From PALSA-129 sp050014595 (GTDB lineage: Bacteria; Acidobacteriota; Terriglobia; Bryobacterales; Bryobacteraceae): a stretch of 64,000 nt of DNA. A program made the translations under genes and the position numbers. Of the stretch, positions 30,757-38,731 are shown piece after piece. The stretch spans positions 185,560-249,559 of the forward strand of contig JBEKDA010000008.1 of assembly GCA_050014595.1 (NCBI GenBank), read 5' to 3'. Position 1 is the stretch's first letter; every line of letters begins with the position of its first letter. The notes beneath the pieces were generated by a model that had not been told where the DNA came from, ran no database searches, and saw only the letters and a list, made by a program, of their open reading frames with translations.

Positions 30757-33219
30757 GTGAGGACCGGTTTCGGAGTTCGCGCGGCTCTTATCCTGATCGG
30801 CTTCACGGCCGCCATTGCCCAGATCGTGCTGCTGCGCGAACTGATGGTGGTTTTCTATGGCAACGAGAGCTCCATCGGGCTGATGCTCGGAAGCTGGCTC
30901 TTCTGGACGGCCGCGGGCAGCAGCCTGGCCGGGCGCTTGGCCGCGCGCGCCCGGCAACCGCGCCGCCTCATGGCCGCCATCCAGGTGCTGATCGCTGCCA
31001 TCCTGCCCGGGACGGTGCTAGCCGTGCGCGCCGCAAAGGGCTTCCTGCAGACGGTGCCGGGCGAGGTTCTGGGGCCGGGCGCCATGCTGCTCACTTCGTT
31101 TTCCACCCTTGGCCCGCTCTGCATTCTTTCGGGAGCCCTGTTCACGGCAGGCAGCCAGGTCTACGCGGCCACCTACGCCACGACCGCGAGGAAACATTCG
31201 CGGGACGGGCACCGCTCCCTCACGGTCGAGCGACAAGTCGCGGCTTGCATCGAGGCGACCGGTTCGGTGTACCTGTGGGAAGCCGTGGGAGCGTCGGGCG
31301 GCGGCGTGGTGGCGGGATTGATGCTGATCCGGTATTTGAGCTCCCTTGAAATTGCCTGGCTGCTGGCCGTGCTGAATCTGATGGCTGCGTCCGGCCTTGC
31401 CATCGCGGCCCGGCCGCTGCGCTACGCGGCAATTGGCGGACTGCTTGGCATGGCCGCCGTGCTTACGTTTTTCGGCTGGCCTCAAAGCCTGGAAGCAAGC
31501 TCCCAGAAACACTTCTGGCGCGGCCAGCGCCTGGTCGCGACGCGCAACTCGGTCTACGGAAGCCTGGCCGTGGTCGGGACGGAAGGAAGCCGCAGCGTAT
31601 ACGAAAACGGCGTGGTTCTGTTCAACGCGCCCGATCCGGCCGCCGCCGAGGAGGCCGTTCACTACGCCTTGCTGGAGCACCCGTCACCCCGCAGTCTCCT
31701 GCTGATTGGCGGAGGGCTCAACGGAAGCATCGCCCAGGCTCTGCGGCACCCCACGCTGGAACGGGTGGATTACGTGGAACTCGACCCCGCCATTCTGGAC
31801 CTGGCGCGCGAGTACTTTCCGAACGAGTGGCTGGCCCTGCGGACAGACCCTCGCGTGCGCGTGCACGTCACGGATGGGCGGCTGTTTCTGAAAACCACGC
31901 AGGACACCTTCGATGTCGTGATCGTCAATCTGCCGGAGCCGCAGAACGCCCAACTGAACCGGTTCTATACGGTCGAATTCTTCCGCGAGGTGTCGCGCAA
32001 GCTCACGCCAACGGGTCTCCTTTCCTTCCAGTTGAGGTCATCGGAAACCTACATCAGCGCGGAGCTCGGGCAATTCCTGCGCTCCATCAACAAGAGCCTG
32101 CGGGCGGTATTCCCGGAAGTTACGGCCATTCCGGGTGAGACGGTCCACTTCTTCGCGGCGCGGCAGGCCGGCACGCTGGCCTCGGGCGCGGGCGAACTTC
32201 TGGCGCGCCTGCACGCACGAAATCTCGAAACCAGCTATGTGAGCGAATATTTCATCCCGTTTCGCATGACGCCGGACCGAATGAGCGACCTGGACGCGCA
32301 GCTCCGGCCGCTTGAGGCGACGCCCGTCAACCGCGATTTTGCGCCGGTGGCTTACTATTTCGACGTGGCGTTGTGGAGTAGCCAATTCAACCAAGGCTAT
32401 CGCCGGCTTTTCCGCGCCATGGCTGGTGTCAATTTCGGAACCATGGTGGCTGTCTTCGGAGTGGTGCTGGTGGGGCTGGTGGTGATGTGGCGCACGCTTC
32501 AGCGTGCCGCGTCCCCACTCCTGGGGACGCCTGCTTCCCGGCCGACCTTACAACGTGTCCGCAAGAGTGCGGACACGGCACGCAAGAGTGCGTGCGCCAC
32601 CGCGCGGTTCGTGGCCGGCTTCTCGACGGCTGCCATGGGGTTCACCATGATCGGGCTGGAGATGCTGCTGTTACTGGCGTTCCAGGCGGTATACGGCTAC
32701 GTATACCAGCAACTCGCCGTGGTGATTGCGGCTTTTATGGCGGGAATGGCGCTGGGGAGTTGGCTCGGGATGCGGCGGGCGGCGCGTGGCGGGATGCGCG
32801 TTCTGGCGATCACCCAGGTGCTGGCCGCGGTGGCGCCGCTGGTTCTGCTGGGGCTGTTCGAGGCCATCGGGCGAGCCAACGGCACGCTGGGCCTGGTCGC
32901 GAGCCAGATTGCGTTTCCCGCCCTGGCGCTGGTTTGCGGCATGCTGGGTGGATACCAGTTTCCAGTTGCCAGCCGGATCTTCTTCGGCGAAACACAAACC
33001 AGTACTCCCGTGATGCGCCGTCCCGGTACGCTCTATGCGCTCGACCTGGCGGGCTCGTGCCTGGCCGCGGTTCTGTTCAGCGCCTGGTTCGTTCCCGTAT
33101 TCGGTTTTTTTAAAACGGCGCTGCTGTCGGCGATGGTGAGCCTGGCGCCGGCGGCAATGGCCATGCTCGAGGATTCCACGCCTCCACTGGCCGGTGTTCG
33201 CCGAATACCAGGGCGATAG
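30757..33219 (+). CDS. Membrane protein with a spermidine-synthase-like domain
   Basis: The 820-residue protein has two blocks of hydrophobic helices (about 8-255 and 555-800) around a cytoplasmic Rossmann domain (about 260-545). That domain resembles spermidine synthases: RNSVYGSLAVVG, GGGLNGSIAQAL (near 318) and VDYVELDPAILDLAREYFP. The catalytic Asp of true synthases (in DxSDP) is replaced by an Asn/Glu run (VIVNLPEPQ), so polyamine synthesis is doubtful. Two repeat-derived stretches are read in frame: residues about 142-163 and about 578-613, both outside the Rossmann core. GTG start; 50 bp from the divergent DUF362 gene. The last 39 codons before the tail lie in a 115-bp segment duplicated at 34092-34206. 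Methyl- or aminopropyl-transfer is possible but unproven. Confidence 0.8.
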   Translation: MRTGFGVRAALILIGFTAAIAQIVLLRELMVVFYGNESSIGLMLGSWLFWTAAGSSLAGRLAARARQPRRLMAAIQVLIAAILPGTVLAVRAAKGFLQTVPGEVLGPGAMLLTSFSTLGPLCILSGALFTAGSQVYAATYATTARKHSRDGHRSLTVERQVAACIEATGSVYLWEAVGASGGGVVAGLMLIRYLSSLEIAWLLAVLNLMAASGLAIAARPLRYAAIGGLLGMAAVLTFFGWPQSLEASSQKHFWRGQRLVATRNSVYGSLAVVGTEGSRSVYENGVVLFNAPDPAAAEEAVHYALLEHPSPRSLLLIGGGLNGSIAQALRHPTLERVDYVELDPAILDLAREYFPNEWLALRTDPRVRVHVTDGRLFLKTTQDTFDVVIVNLPEPQNAQLNRFYTVEFFREVSRKLTPTGLLSFQLRSSETYISAELGQFLRSINKSLRAVFPEVTAIPGETVHFFAARQAGTLASGAGELLARLHARNLETSYVSEYFIPFRMTPDRMSDLDAQLRPLEATPVNRDFAPVAYYFDVALWSSQFNQGYRRLFRAMAGVNFGTMVAVFGVVLVGLVVMWRTLQRAASPLLGTPASRPTLQRVRKSADTARKSACATARFVAGFSTAAMGFTMIGLEMLLLLAFQAVYGYVYQQLAVVIAAFMAGMALGSWLGMRRAARGGMRVLAITQVLAAVAPLVLLGLFEAIGRANGTLGLVASQIAFPALALVCGMLGGYQFPVASRIFFGETQTSTPVMRRPGTLYALDLAGSCLAAVLFSAWFVPVFGFFKTALLSAMVSLAPAAMAMLEDSTPPLAGVRRIPGR
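31181..31245. repeat. 65-bp dispersed repeat, translated in frame
   Basis: This differs by one base out of 65 from 48817-48881, which lies in an intergenic region. It contains the short dyad CGACCG..CGGTCG. Here it encodes the RDGHRSLTVERQVA stretch of the membrane spermidine-synthase-like protein, with no stop in that frame. Confidence 0.85.
32491..32595. repeat. Cluster of four hairpins, translated in frame
   Basis: The stems are: GCACGC/GCGTGC around TTCA (32492-32507), GCGTCCCCA/TGGGGACGC (32509-32530), CGTGTCCGC/GCGGACACG (32554-32577) and GCACGC/GCGTGC (32578-32595). The last two share the loop AAGAGT. The first pair has the same outer frame as 28438-28486. All lie inside the spermidine-synthase-like membrane gene, between two predicted helices. 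Confidence 0.85.
33063..33177. repeat. 115-bp direct repeat, left copy
   Basis: It is identical over 115 bp to 34092-34206, in the same orientation. It forms the 3' part of the membrane spermidine-synthase-like gene (VLFSAWFVPVFGFFKTALL onward). The pair brackets the MNT/HEPN module. Just beyond it, 33181-33217 is a diverged copy of 34230-34265, lacking about 22 bp. Confidence 0.95.
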
Positions 33220-33248
33220 CCAAGCGGAATTGACATCTGAATGGCGAG

Positions 33249-33662
33249 CTACGGGAGAACATCGGACGGCAAACGCCGCAGCACCATGTCAAAGACCTCG
33301 CGCGCCGTCGCCAAGGCCCCTGCGGCCTCTTCCGCGGTCGCTTCCTCGGGATCTCCCGGATAGCGGAACTTCCACGCATACTCGGTGAGTGGCGCCGCCC
33401 GGCGAAGCAACGGGTCCAAGCCCCGATCGATCTGGCAGCACGCTTCTCCCAATTCGATCAGGTTGTGCGTCTTGCGGAATGGAACGCGATGCCACGACAG
33501 GAATGCCTTTAGAGATTTCTCCGTAGCCTGTTGAGCGTGAAAGACAATGTCGTCGGCGAACGGCGGGTCTGCCTGCAATTCGTATTGGGCAGCAGCCAGA
33601 TCCTTGCCTCCCTTCGAAAGCCAGGAGCGCACCTCGGCGACGAGGGCAGGATCATGCGGCAT
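33249..33662 (-). CDS. HEPN-domain protein, toxin partner of an MNT antitoxin
   Basis: The 137-residue all-helical protein has the HEPN layout of nucleotidyltransferase partners: WLSKGGKDLAAAQYEL, then ADDIVFHAQQATEKSLKAFL and VPFRKTHNLIELGEAC. HEPN proteins of such pairs are RNases or are regulated by AMPylation from their MNT partner; the RxxxxH motif of active RNases is not obvious here. The ATG at 33662 overlaps the MNT reading frame by 11 bp, the usual antitoxin-first order. The module sits between two perfect 115-bp copies of a neighbouring gene's end, which shows that it arrived as a unit. Classification is firm; toxicity is inferred. Confidence 0.85.
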   Translation of the reverse strand: MPHDPALVAEVRSWLSKGGKDLAAAQYELQADPPFADDIVFHAQQATEKSLKAFLSWHRVPFRKTHNLIELGEACCQIDRGLDPLLRRAAPLTEYAWKFRYPGDPEEATAEEAAGALATAREVFDMVLRRLPSDVLP

Positions 33663-34005
33663 GGAGTAGTCTTCCCTCGCGAATGACAGTAGCCGGCAGG
33701 GACGCGGCCAGGTGCAACCGGCTATCGAACTGGCTGGCGGTCCAAACCAACACGTCGGACGCAACCCCGGTGCCCCATAGCGCCACATAGGCGGCGCGAC
33801 TGCGGCGGAGTTCGGGCGGTGCGTCGTCAGGCACGACGACCATAATGTCGTAGTCGCTGTCCGGCCCGGCGTCTCCCCTGGCGACGGAACCGAAGAGGTA
33901 GATGCGCTCCGGGCGGTACGCTTCCACCAGACGGCGCACCACCTCGGACAAAACCGTATCGCTGGCTGTCGGAGTCTTGAAGACAGTGGCGTGATCGAGA
34001 GCCAT
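33652..34005 (-). CDS. MNT-domain nucleotidyltransferase (antitoxin of an MNT/HEPN pair)
   Basis: The 117-residue minimal nucleotidyltransferase shows the catalytic pattern LFGSVARGDAG then DSDYDIMVVV, with Gly-Ser and the two metal-binding Asp residues intact. The third acidic position may be D86 in VASDVLVWT. Family members transfer AMP to a Tyr or Ser of the HEPN partner and so silence it. It overlaps the HEPN gene by 11 bp, implying coupled translation with antitoxin first. Compared with the decayed MNT at 541-838 this one is complete. It starts at ATG 34005, about 85 bp from the right copy of the 115-bp repeat. Confidence 0.88.
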   Translation of the reverse strand: MALDHATVFKTPTASDTVLSEVVRRLVEAYRPERIYLFGSVARGDAGPDSDYDIMVVVPDDAPPELRRSRAAYVALWGTGVASDVLVWTASQFDSRLHLAASLPATVIREGRLLHAA

Positions 34006-34091
34006 GGTTCGTCCCTCACCCAGTTTGCCACAACTGGCTGGATGCGGACCCGCTCCGACACCGGCATTCGTCGAGAATTATGGGGCACGCA

Positions 34092-34227
34092 GGCCGCGGT
34101 TCTGTTCAGCGCCTGGTTCGTTCCCGTATTCGGTTTTTTTAAAACGGCGCTGCTGTCGGCGATGGTGAGCCTGGCGCCGGCGGCAATGGCCATGCTCGAG
34201 GATTCCGAAACAGATCCAGCGGAGTGA
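34092..34227 (+). pseudogene. Duplicated 3' end of the spermidine-synthase-like gene (right copy of 115-bp repeat)
   Basis: Bases 34092-34206 repeat 33063-33177 exactly. Read on the plus strand, the frame gives VLFSAWFVPVF through AMAMLED, then SETDPAE and stop at 34225-34227, which looks like the original ending of the membrane protein; the left copy ends in a different tail. It has no promoter or start of its own. The last 68 or so bases also encode, in antisense, the C-terminus of the Memo-AMMECR1 protein. Confidence 0.85.
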
Positions 34228-35764
34228 GCGCCTCAACCGGCCGCCGCTCGCCGAACACCAGGGCGGTGAAGCGGAAGATATCGGTCGCCGCATCCTTCCA
34301 GGCGTTTCGCGGCAGGCCGGCCTTGTAGCACGTCTCCTCCAGGAACGTGTCGCGGTCCCACTTCTCCTCGGTCGCTACCTGGGGCAGCAGCAGTCCTTCG
34401 GCATCGCCCTGCTTCATGACCAGCCCGTGCTGCCCCACCTTGATTTCGTTGATGTCGAGCACGCGGCGCAGCGGCGACAACACCGAGATTTCGTACTCCA
34501 GCAGGTCCAGCTCCTGCTCGGGCACCGGCCGGAACCGCGTGTCGCGCACCGCGGCGTAGGCAGCCACGTCGCGCACCGTCAGGTAGAGCGGCTTCATGGG
34601 CGCGATGTACCCGATGCAACCGCGCAGCTCGCCGTGCTCCTTGAGGGTGACGAACGCCCCGCGCTCCTGGTTGAGGGCTTCGGCCGCCGGCGCGGCGGCG
34701 TCGTACAATTTGTGCTCGTGTACCGCCGTCTCGACCGACTTCCGCGCCAGGCGCAACAGCTCGTCCTTCTCCCGCAGGGTCAGGGCAAACGGCGGCTCCT
34801 GGGCTCCGCCGCGCGCCGGGTTCTTCACGAAAGCCACCGCGCCATAACCCACCACGCGGCTTTTGTCGCCGGCCGTGTCGCCGGAATTGGCGTAGTTCAG
34901 CACCACCGCGTGCGAGGCTCCCAGGCGTTCCGATGCGATCATCGCGGCGATGATCGGATATCCTCCGCACGCTTCCCAAACCTGCGTCGCGAAGTTGCGC
35001 GACATGCTCAGGTAGTCCCACTCCTCGATGGCCTTCAGCGTTTTGTGGTCGATCTTGACGGCGTCGGCGTACGGGTGGTAGTGCGAAAGATCGCTGCTGG
35101 CGACGATCAGGGTGTCCGTGCCCGGAATCAATTTGGCCAGTGCCAGACCCAGCGCGCGGCAGGTTTCATAACTCTGGTCGCCGATGACGATGGGCACCAG
35201 TTGAAACTGCCCGAGCACGCGTTGCAGGAAGGGAAGCTGGTCTTCCAGCGCGTGTTCCGGCTGGTTGGGGCCCGCGCCGTGGCCCATCTGGGAAAACTTG
35301 ATGAGCGGGCTCTGCTTCACCAGCTTGGCCGCGAAGTCCCGGTCCACCGGAACCTGGCCCAGGGGAGTGCTGTAGGCCGTGCCGTCGTAGACCGAGGCGA
35401 AACCAAAAGCCTCGTAGTGCGACGGTGCGATCACCACCACCCGCTCGAATTTCCGGCCCTTCAGGAGAGCGTAGGAATACGCCGCCACCTGTCCGGCGTA
35501 CTCGTAGCCGGCGTGCGGCGAGACCAGCGCCACCACGCCGGTGAGCGGGGGCGGCGCTGCCTTGGCCAGGAAACCGTCGACCATGGTTTCGAGTGCCTTT
35601 GGGTCGGCCGGATAGAACGATCCGGCTACTCCCGCCGGACGGACTTTCGGCGTCTCGCCGGACCGGGCGCTGGTGCAATCGATCAGCAGCAGCGCCGTGA
35701 CCATCATGAGAACTGCGCGCAGGCGCCACCGCCTGCGCCACCAGGTTGACACGTGCATTTTCAT
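34139..35764 (-). CDS. AmmeMemoRadiSam proteins B and A fused (Memo domain + AMMECR1 domain)
   Basis: The 541-residue protein has an N-terminal hydrophobic leader (AVLMMVTALLLIDC), then a Memo-like domain (about 44-305) with SPHAGYEYAGQ, VVVIAPSHYEAFG, GPNQPEHALEDQLPFLQR and VASSDLSHY. These His/Asp residues resemble the metal site of Memo and LigB-type dioxygenases. An AMMECR1 domain follows (about 325-515: GAFVTLKEHGELRGCIG). The two are usually separate genes, so this is a fusion. ATG 35764 overlaps the radical SAM stop by ATGA. The last 25 or so residues extend past the normal AMMECR1 end into DNA that is antisense to a duplicated segment of the membrane gene. The joint reaction of the three-domain set is not established. 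Confidence 0.9.
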   Translation of the reverse strand: MKMHVSTWWRRRWRLRAVLMMVTALLLIDCTSARSGETPKVRPAGVAGSFYPADPKALETMVDGFLAKAAPPPLTGVVALVSPHAGYEYAGQVAAYSYALLKGRKFERVVVIAPSHYEAFGFASVYDGTAYSTPLGQVPVDRDFAAKLVKQSPLIKFSQMGHGAGPNQPEHALEDQLPFLQRVLGQFQLVPIVIGDQSYETCRALGLALAKLIPGTDTLIVASSDLSHYHPYADAVKIDHKTLKAIEEWDYLSMSRNFATQVWEACGGYPIIAAMIASERLGASHAVVLNYANSGDTAGDKSRVVGYGAVAFVKNPARGGAQEPPFALTLREKDELLRLARKSVETAVHEHKLYDAAAPAAEALNQERGAFVTLKEHGELRGCIGYIAPMKPLYLTVRDVAAYAAVRDTRFRPVPEQELDLLEYEISVLSPLRRVLDINEIKVGQHGLVMKQGDAEGLLLPQVATEEKWDRDTFLEETCYKAGLPRNAWKDAATDIFRFTALVFGERRPVEALTPLDLFRNPRAWPLPPAPGSPSPTAAPF

Positions 35765-36861
35765 AACTGGATCGCTCCGTTCCAAATGCCAGGGATGGCT
35801 TGTTGACAGAAGTGGCACTTGCCCCCGTCGAGGTGCAGCGCTCGCACGGTGAAGCCGGCGCGCTCTACCACGATGCGGCGGCATTTCGGGCACCAGGTAT
35901 TCTCGGCCGGATGGCCGGGAACATTGCCGATATATACGTAATTGAGACCCTCGGCGTCGCAGATGGCCTTGGCGCGTTCCAGCGTCGGCAAGGGGGTGGG
36001 CGGAAGGTTCTTCAACAGGTACTCGGGATGGAAGCGCGAGAAGTGCAGCGGGACGTCCCGGCCGAGTTCCGCTTTGATCCAGCGGGCCAGCCCTCGGAAC
36101 TCTGCATCGGAGTCGTTCAAGGTCGGCACCACCAGGTAGACCACTTCGTTCCAGGTGCCGAGCTTGCGGATGGTCACCAGGGCGTTCAGCACCGGCTTGA
36201 GCTCGCCGTTCACGACCTCTTTGTAGTACTTCTCGGAGAATCCCTTGAGGTCGATCTTGATGGCGTCCACGCGGCCGCACAACTGTTTCAGCGGCTCTTC
36301 CTGGATATAGCCGCCGCTGATGACCACGCTTTTCACCCCCGCGGCGCGGCCGGCCTCGGCGGAATCCAGGACGTATTCGCAAAAGACCACCGGTTCGCTG
36401 TAGGTATAGGCGATGGAGGGACATTGATACCGGCGGGCCAGACCCGCCAGGTCTTTAGGCGGAATAAAGCTGCTGTCCACCTGTTCCGGACGAACCTGGG
36501 AGATGTCCCAGTTCTGGCACATCTTGCAATTGACATTGCAGCCCGCCGTGGCCACCGAGAACGCCATGCTGCCCGGCAGGAAATGGAACAGAGGCTTCTT
36601 TTCGATGGGATCGGCGTGGGCCGCGCAGACGCGCGCATACACCAGCGAGTAGTACGTGCCGCCGCGGTTTTCGCGCACGCCGCAATAGCCGCGTTCGCGA
36701 TCGTCGATCACGCACTCGCGGGGGCAAAGCTTGCACTTGATCTTCTTGTAGGGCTGCTTCTCGTAGAATCGCGCCTCGATGGTAAACCGGGCGTCGGTCT
36801 CCGCCGCGCGCGCCGCCAGGCACGGAAGCGCCAGCGTCTGAAGAAAGAGCCTGCGATCCAT
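35761..36861 (-). CDS. AmmeMemoRadiSam system radical SAM enzyme
   Basis: The 366-residue protein resembles PflA-type activases. The radical SAM cluster is C108, C112, C115 (CNVNCKMCQN). An N-terminal zinc/iron-like Cys set (C43, C46, C50, C60: CKLCPREC..YC) and a C-terminal ribbon (CPKC and CHFC) are also present. A leader (MDRRLFLQTLALPCLAARA) resembles a Tat or signal segment, odd for an oxygen-sensitive radical enzyme but repeated in the neighbouring DUF362 protein. The stop overlaps the Memo-AMMECR1 start by 4 bp, and the upstream DUF362 gene ends 4 bp before this start, so the three form a tight operon. The radical target is unknown; protein glycyl-radical activation is one option from family likeness. 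Confidence 0.92.
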   Translation of the reverse strand: MDRRLFLQTLALPCLAARAAETDARFTIEARFYEKQPYKKIKCKLCPRECVIDDRERGYCGVRENRGGTYYSLVYARVCAAHADPIEKKPLFHFLPGSMAFSVATAGCNVNCKMCQNWDISQVRPEQVDSSFIPPKDLAGLARRYQCPSIAYTYSEPVVFCEYVLDSAEAGRAAGVKSVVISGGYIQEEPLKQLCGRVDAIKIDLKGFSEKYYKEVVNGELKPVLNALVTIRKLGTWNEVVYLVVPTLNDSDAEFRGLARWIKAELGRDVPLHFSRFHPEYLLKNLPPTPLPTLERAKAICDAEGLNYVYIGNVPGHPAENTWCPKCRRIVVERAGFTVRALHLDGGKCHFCQQAIPGIWNGAIQL

Positions 36862-36865
36862 GGAG

Positions 36866-37843
36866 TCATACCTCCATTACGTCGATCAGCTTCGGATCGT
36901 TCGTCCCGAGCCGGTGGCGGGCATCCGCCGCGGTCGCGATGTAGAGCGGCTCGCGGCGCAACTCTCGCAGCGGCTTCATCCCCTTTTCAGCCCGCTTGCG
37001 TTCCAGGATCTGCCAGCCGGTGTAGTCCAGCGCCACCGGGTCGCGCGCCACCATCAGGCCGTTATACGGCCACGACCATTGCGGCATATAGGATGGTCCG
37101 CCTTCATACTGGGCCGTCAGGCCATCGCAGATGGTCAGCCGCACCTTTTGCCGGATCGGCTGGAGCATATTGACGTCCGCCACGTAGGGGTCGCCGGCAT
37201 TGATGTGGTACTTGTTCGGATTGTGAATCGCGCCGAACAGGTTTTTGAGCGCCAGCGTCACGCCGACGATGCCGTGATCCTTGAGCACGGGCAAGTTGAT
37301 GACGGCATCGCAGGTGTGTGCCAGCGTATTCGCGAGCAGGCTGCCCGCGCTTCCATAGATCGCCAGGTCGGTGTCGTAGCCGGCGGTATCGTTGCCGATG
37401 CAGCGGATTCGATCTTTGCGGGCGGCCACGCGGAAACCGGCGCTCTCCAGGTCGGAGTTCAGCCGGTCCCAGATGACGATGTCCTTCTGCGGGATTCCGG
37501 CTTGCTGCAGGCGCTCGCAGACGGCATCCACCAGCACGGGGCTGGTAGCCGCGCCCCTGCCGGACAGGCAGTTTACCTTCAGGCCGACTACTTCGCCGGG
37601 CCGCGCCACTTTCTTCCAGGCATCCATCGGGGAATCGCCGCCGTAGAACGACTGCATGGCCCGATCGAGCATCTTCACCACGCGGCCGGAATCGGGAGAG
37701 CCTCCGGCGCCACGGAGAGCCGGATCGCGCGCGATGACGACTTTGGACTTTTCAGCGGCCGCGGCTCTGGCAACGAAGGCGCCGGCCAGGCCGGCTTGCA
37801 GGAGCCCCCTGCGAGTGACGCCGTGTTGTGGGCCGATGCGCAT
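36866..37843 (-). CDS. DUF362 protein with Tat-type leader (copy B)
   Basis: The 325-residue protein has a Tat-type leader (VTRRGLLQAGLAGAFVARAAAA). The body has the DUF362 signatures VVGLKVNCLSGRG, TCDAVINLPVLKDHG, VTLALKNLFGAIHNPNKYH and ICDGLTAQYEGGP. It is the first gene of a three-gene operon with the AmmeMemoRadiSam radical SAM enzyme (4-bp gap) and the Memo-AMMECR1 fusion. It shares limited likeness with copy A at 29717-30706. Both leaders are Tat-like, which argues that these proteins fold with a cofactor before export. No metal or cofactor ligands can be assigned with confidence. Upstream of it the toxin-antitoxin block begins. Confidence 0.88.
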   Translation of the reverse strand: MRIGPQHGVTRRGLLQAGLAGAFVARAAAAEKSKVVIARDPALRGAGGSPDSGRVVKMLDRAMQSFYGGDSPMDAWKKVARPGEVVGLKVNCLSGRGAATSPVLVDAVCERLQQAGIPQKDIVIWDRLNSDLESAGFRVAARKDRIRCIGNDTAGYDTDLAIYGSAGSLLANTLAHTCDAVINLPVLKDHGIVGVTLALKNLFGAIHNPNKYHINAGDPYVADVNMLQPIRQKVRLTICDGLTAQYEGGPSYMPQWSWPYNGLMVARDPVALDYTGWQILERKRAEKGMKPLRELRREPLYIATAADARHRLGTNDPKLIDVMEV

Positions 37844-37926
37844 GGCTCTTGCCCCCGGAAGCCCCGGCTATTTCAGGTATTCTGACTCTGTTATAGCACT
37901 CGGAGCGGATGCAGGCGAGGGGCGGA

Positions 37927-37982
37927 CGACGAGATCTTGTCCGTCGCATGAAGATCCCCCGCGACGTCTCGGACACTCATCT
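37927..37982 (+). pseudogene. hicBA junction remnant next to vapC
   Basis: These 56 bp differ at only three positions from 39975-40030, the point where hicB ends and hicA begins. The remnant reads DEILSVA-stop then MKIPRDVSDTHL. The likeness ends at the last base before the vapC stop codon, so a second hicBA locus was cut by the event that placed vapBC here. Confidence 0.85.
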
Positions 37983-38404
37983 TATAACCATGGATTCAGC
38001 GTTGGAACACCGGTTCCGGAAACGTCCGAGCTGTTTCTGGTGACGAGCGTGAGGTTGTGATGTAATGCCGTTGCCGCGAGAAGGCCGTCGATGACGGGAA
38101 CCGGTTTGCCTTTCGCTGCGGCAATTGCGGAGATCGTGCCCCATCGATCCGCGATAGCTGCGTGGATCGGCAAAATCCGGTCTTGAAAGCGGGATCGGAG
38201 ATCCACTTGCAGCCATGATTCCAGTCGTCCCCGGTGTCGCCGTGAGCGCAGACGTTCAACGCCATTCCTGATTTCGCCCAGCGTGAGCACGCTCAGAAAC
38301 AGAATCGATTCGTCCGTCTCTTCGACCCAGCGGAGTACCTTATCATCGGGCTTGGGCCTGATCAGTTCGGAGACGACGTTGGTATCCAGCAGGAAGCCGC
38401 TCAC
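37982..38404 (-). CDS. vapC: VapC-type PIN-domain ribonuclease toxin
   Basis: The 140-residue PIN-domain protein has the acidic active site in place: D7 (FLLDTNVVSEL), E44 (LTLGEIRNG), the Asp in VPVIDGLLAATAL and one in VTRNSSDV. PIN toxins cut RNA, often tRNA or rRNA, in a Mg-dependent way. The start at 38404 overlaps the antitoxin stop as ATGA, which ties toxin synthesis to translation of the antitoxin. The stop codon abuts a hicBA remnant. It matches the well-known VapC subgroup partnered by Phd/YefM-type antitoxins. Complete and probably functional. Confidence 0.93.
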   Translation of the reverse strand: MSGFLLDTNVVSELIRPKPDDKVLRWVEETDESILFLSVLTLGEIRNGVERLRSRRHRGRLESWLQVDLRSRFQDRILPIHAAIADRWGTISAIAAAKGKPVPVIDGLLAATALHHNLTLVTRNSSDVSGTGVPTLNPWL

Positions 38405-38730
38405 AGCGCAATCGCTCTTCCGAAATCGCGTGGTCGATCCAGTTGAATACCCGAACCAGCCAGCGGCGAGTCCGCGAAGAACTGGGCCAGGCTGCCTTGA
38501 CGCGCCTTGGACCTGGAAAGGCGCTCGTAATCCTCGGCTGGAATCACCACCACTGCCGTTCTACCGTGCTTGGTCACGCGTTGCGGGCCGCATTCCCGCG
38601 CCAGACGGAACACTTCGCTAAAACGCGCTTTGGCCTCCTGCAGTTGCCAGTCCTTCTGGACCGCATGACGTTCTCGATTCAGGGTCCGCCGGGAAGAGCG
38701 GTCCTGCGTCTTGCTCATTGCGCGCCCCAT
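38401..38730 (-). CDS. Phd/YefM-type antitoxin (VapB role)
   Basis: The 109-residue antitoxin has the Phd/YefM core WQLQEAKARFSEVFRLARECGPQRVTKHG-type fold (about 27-55), RTAVVVIPAEDYERL, and then a C-terminal tail (FFADSPL..RPRDFGRAI) that should wrap the VapC toxin. The first 25 or so residues are basic and extra; a start farther downstream is possible, but the palindromic operator directly before 38730 suits this start. It is translationally coupled to vapC by ATGA. Autoregulation by the antitoxin-toxin complex is expected for the family. Confidence 0.9.
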   Translation of the reverse strand: MGRAMSKTQDRSSRRTLNRERHAVQKDWQLQEAKARFSEVFRLARECGPQRVTKHGRTAVVVIPAEDYERLSRSKARQGSLAQFFADSPLAGSGIQLDRPRDFGRAIAL

Positions 38731-38731
38731 T

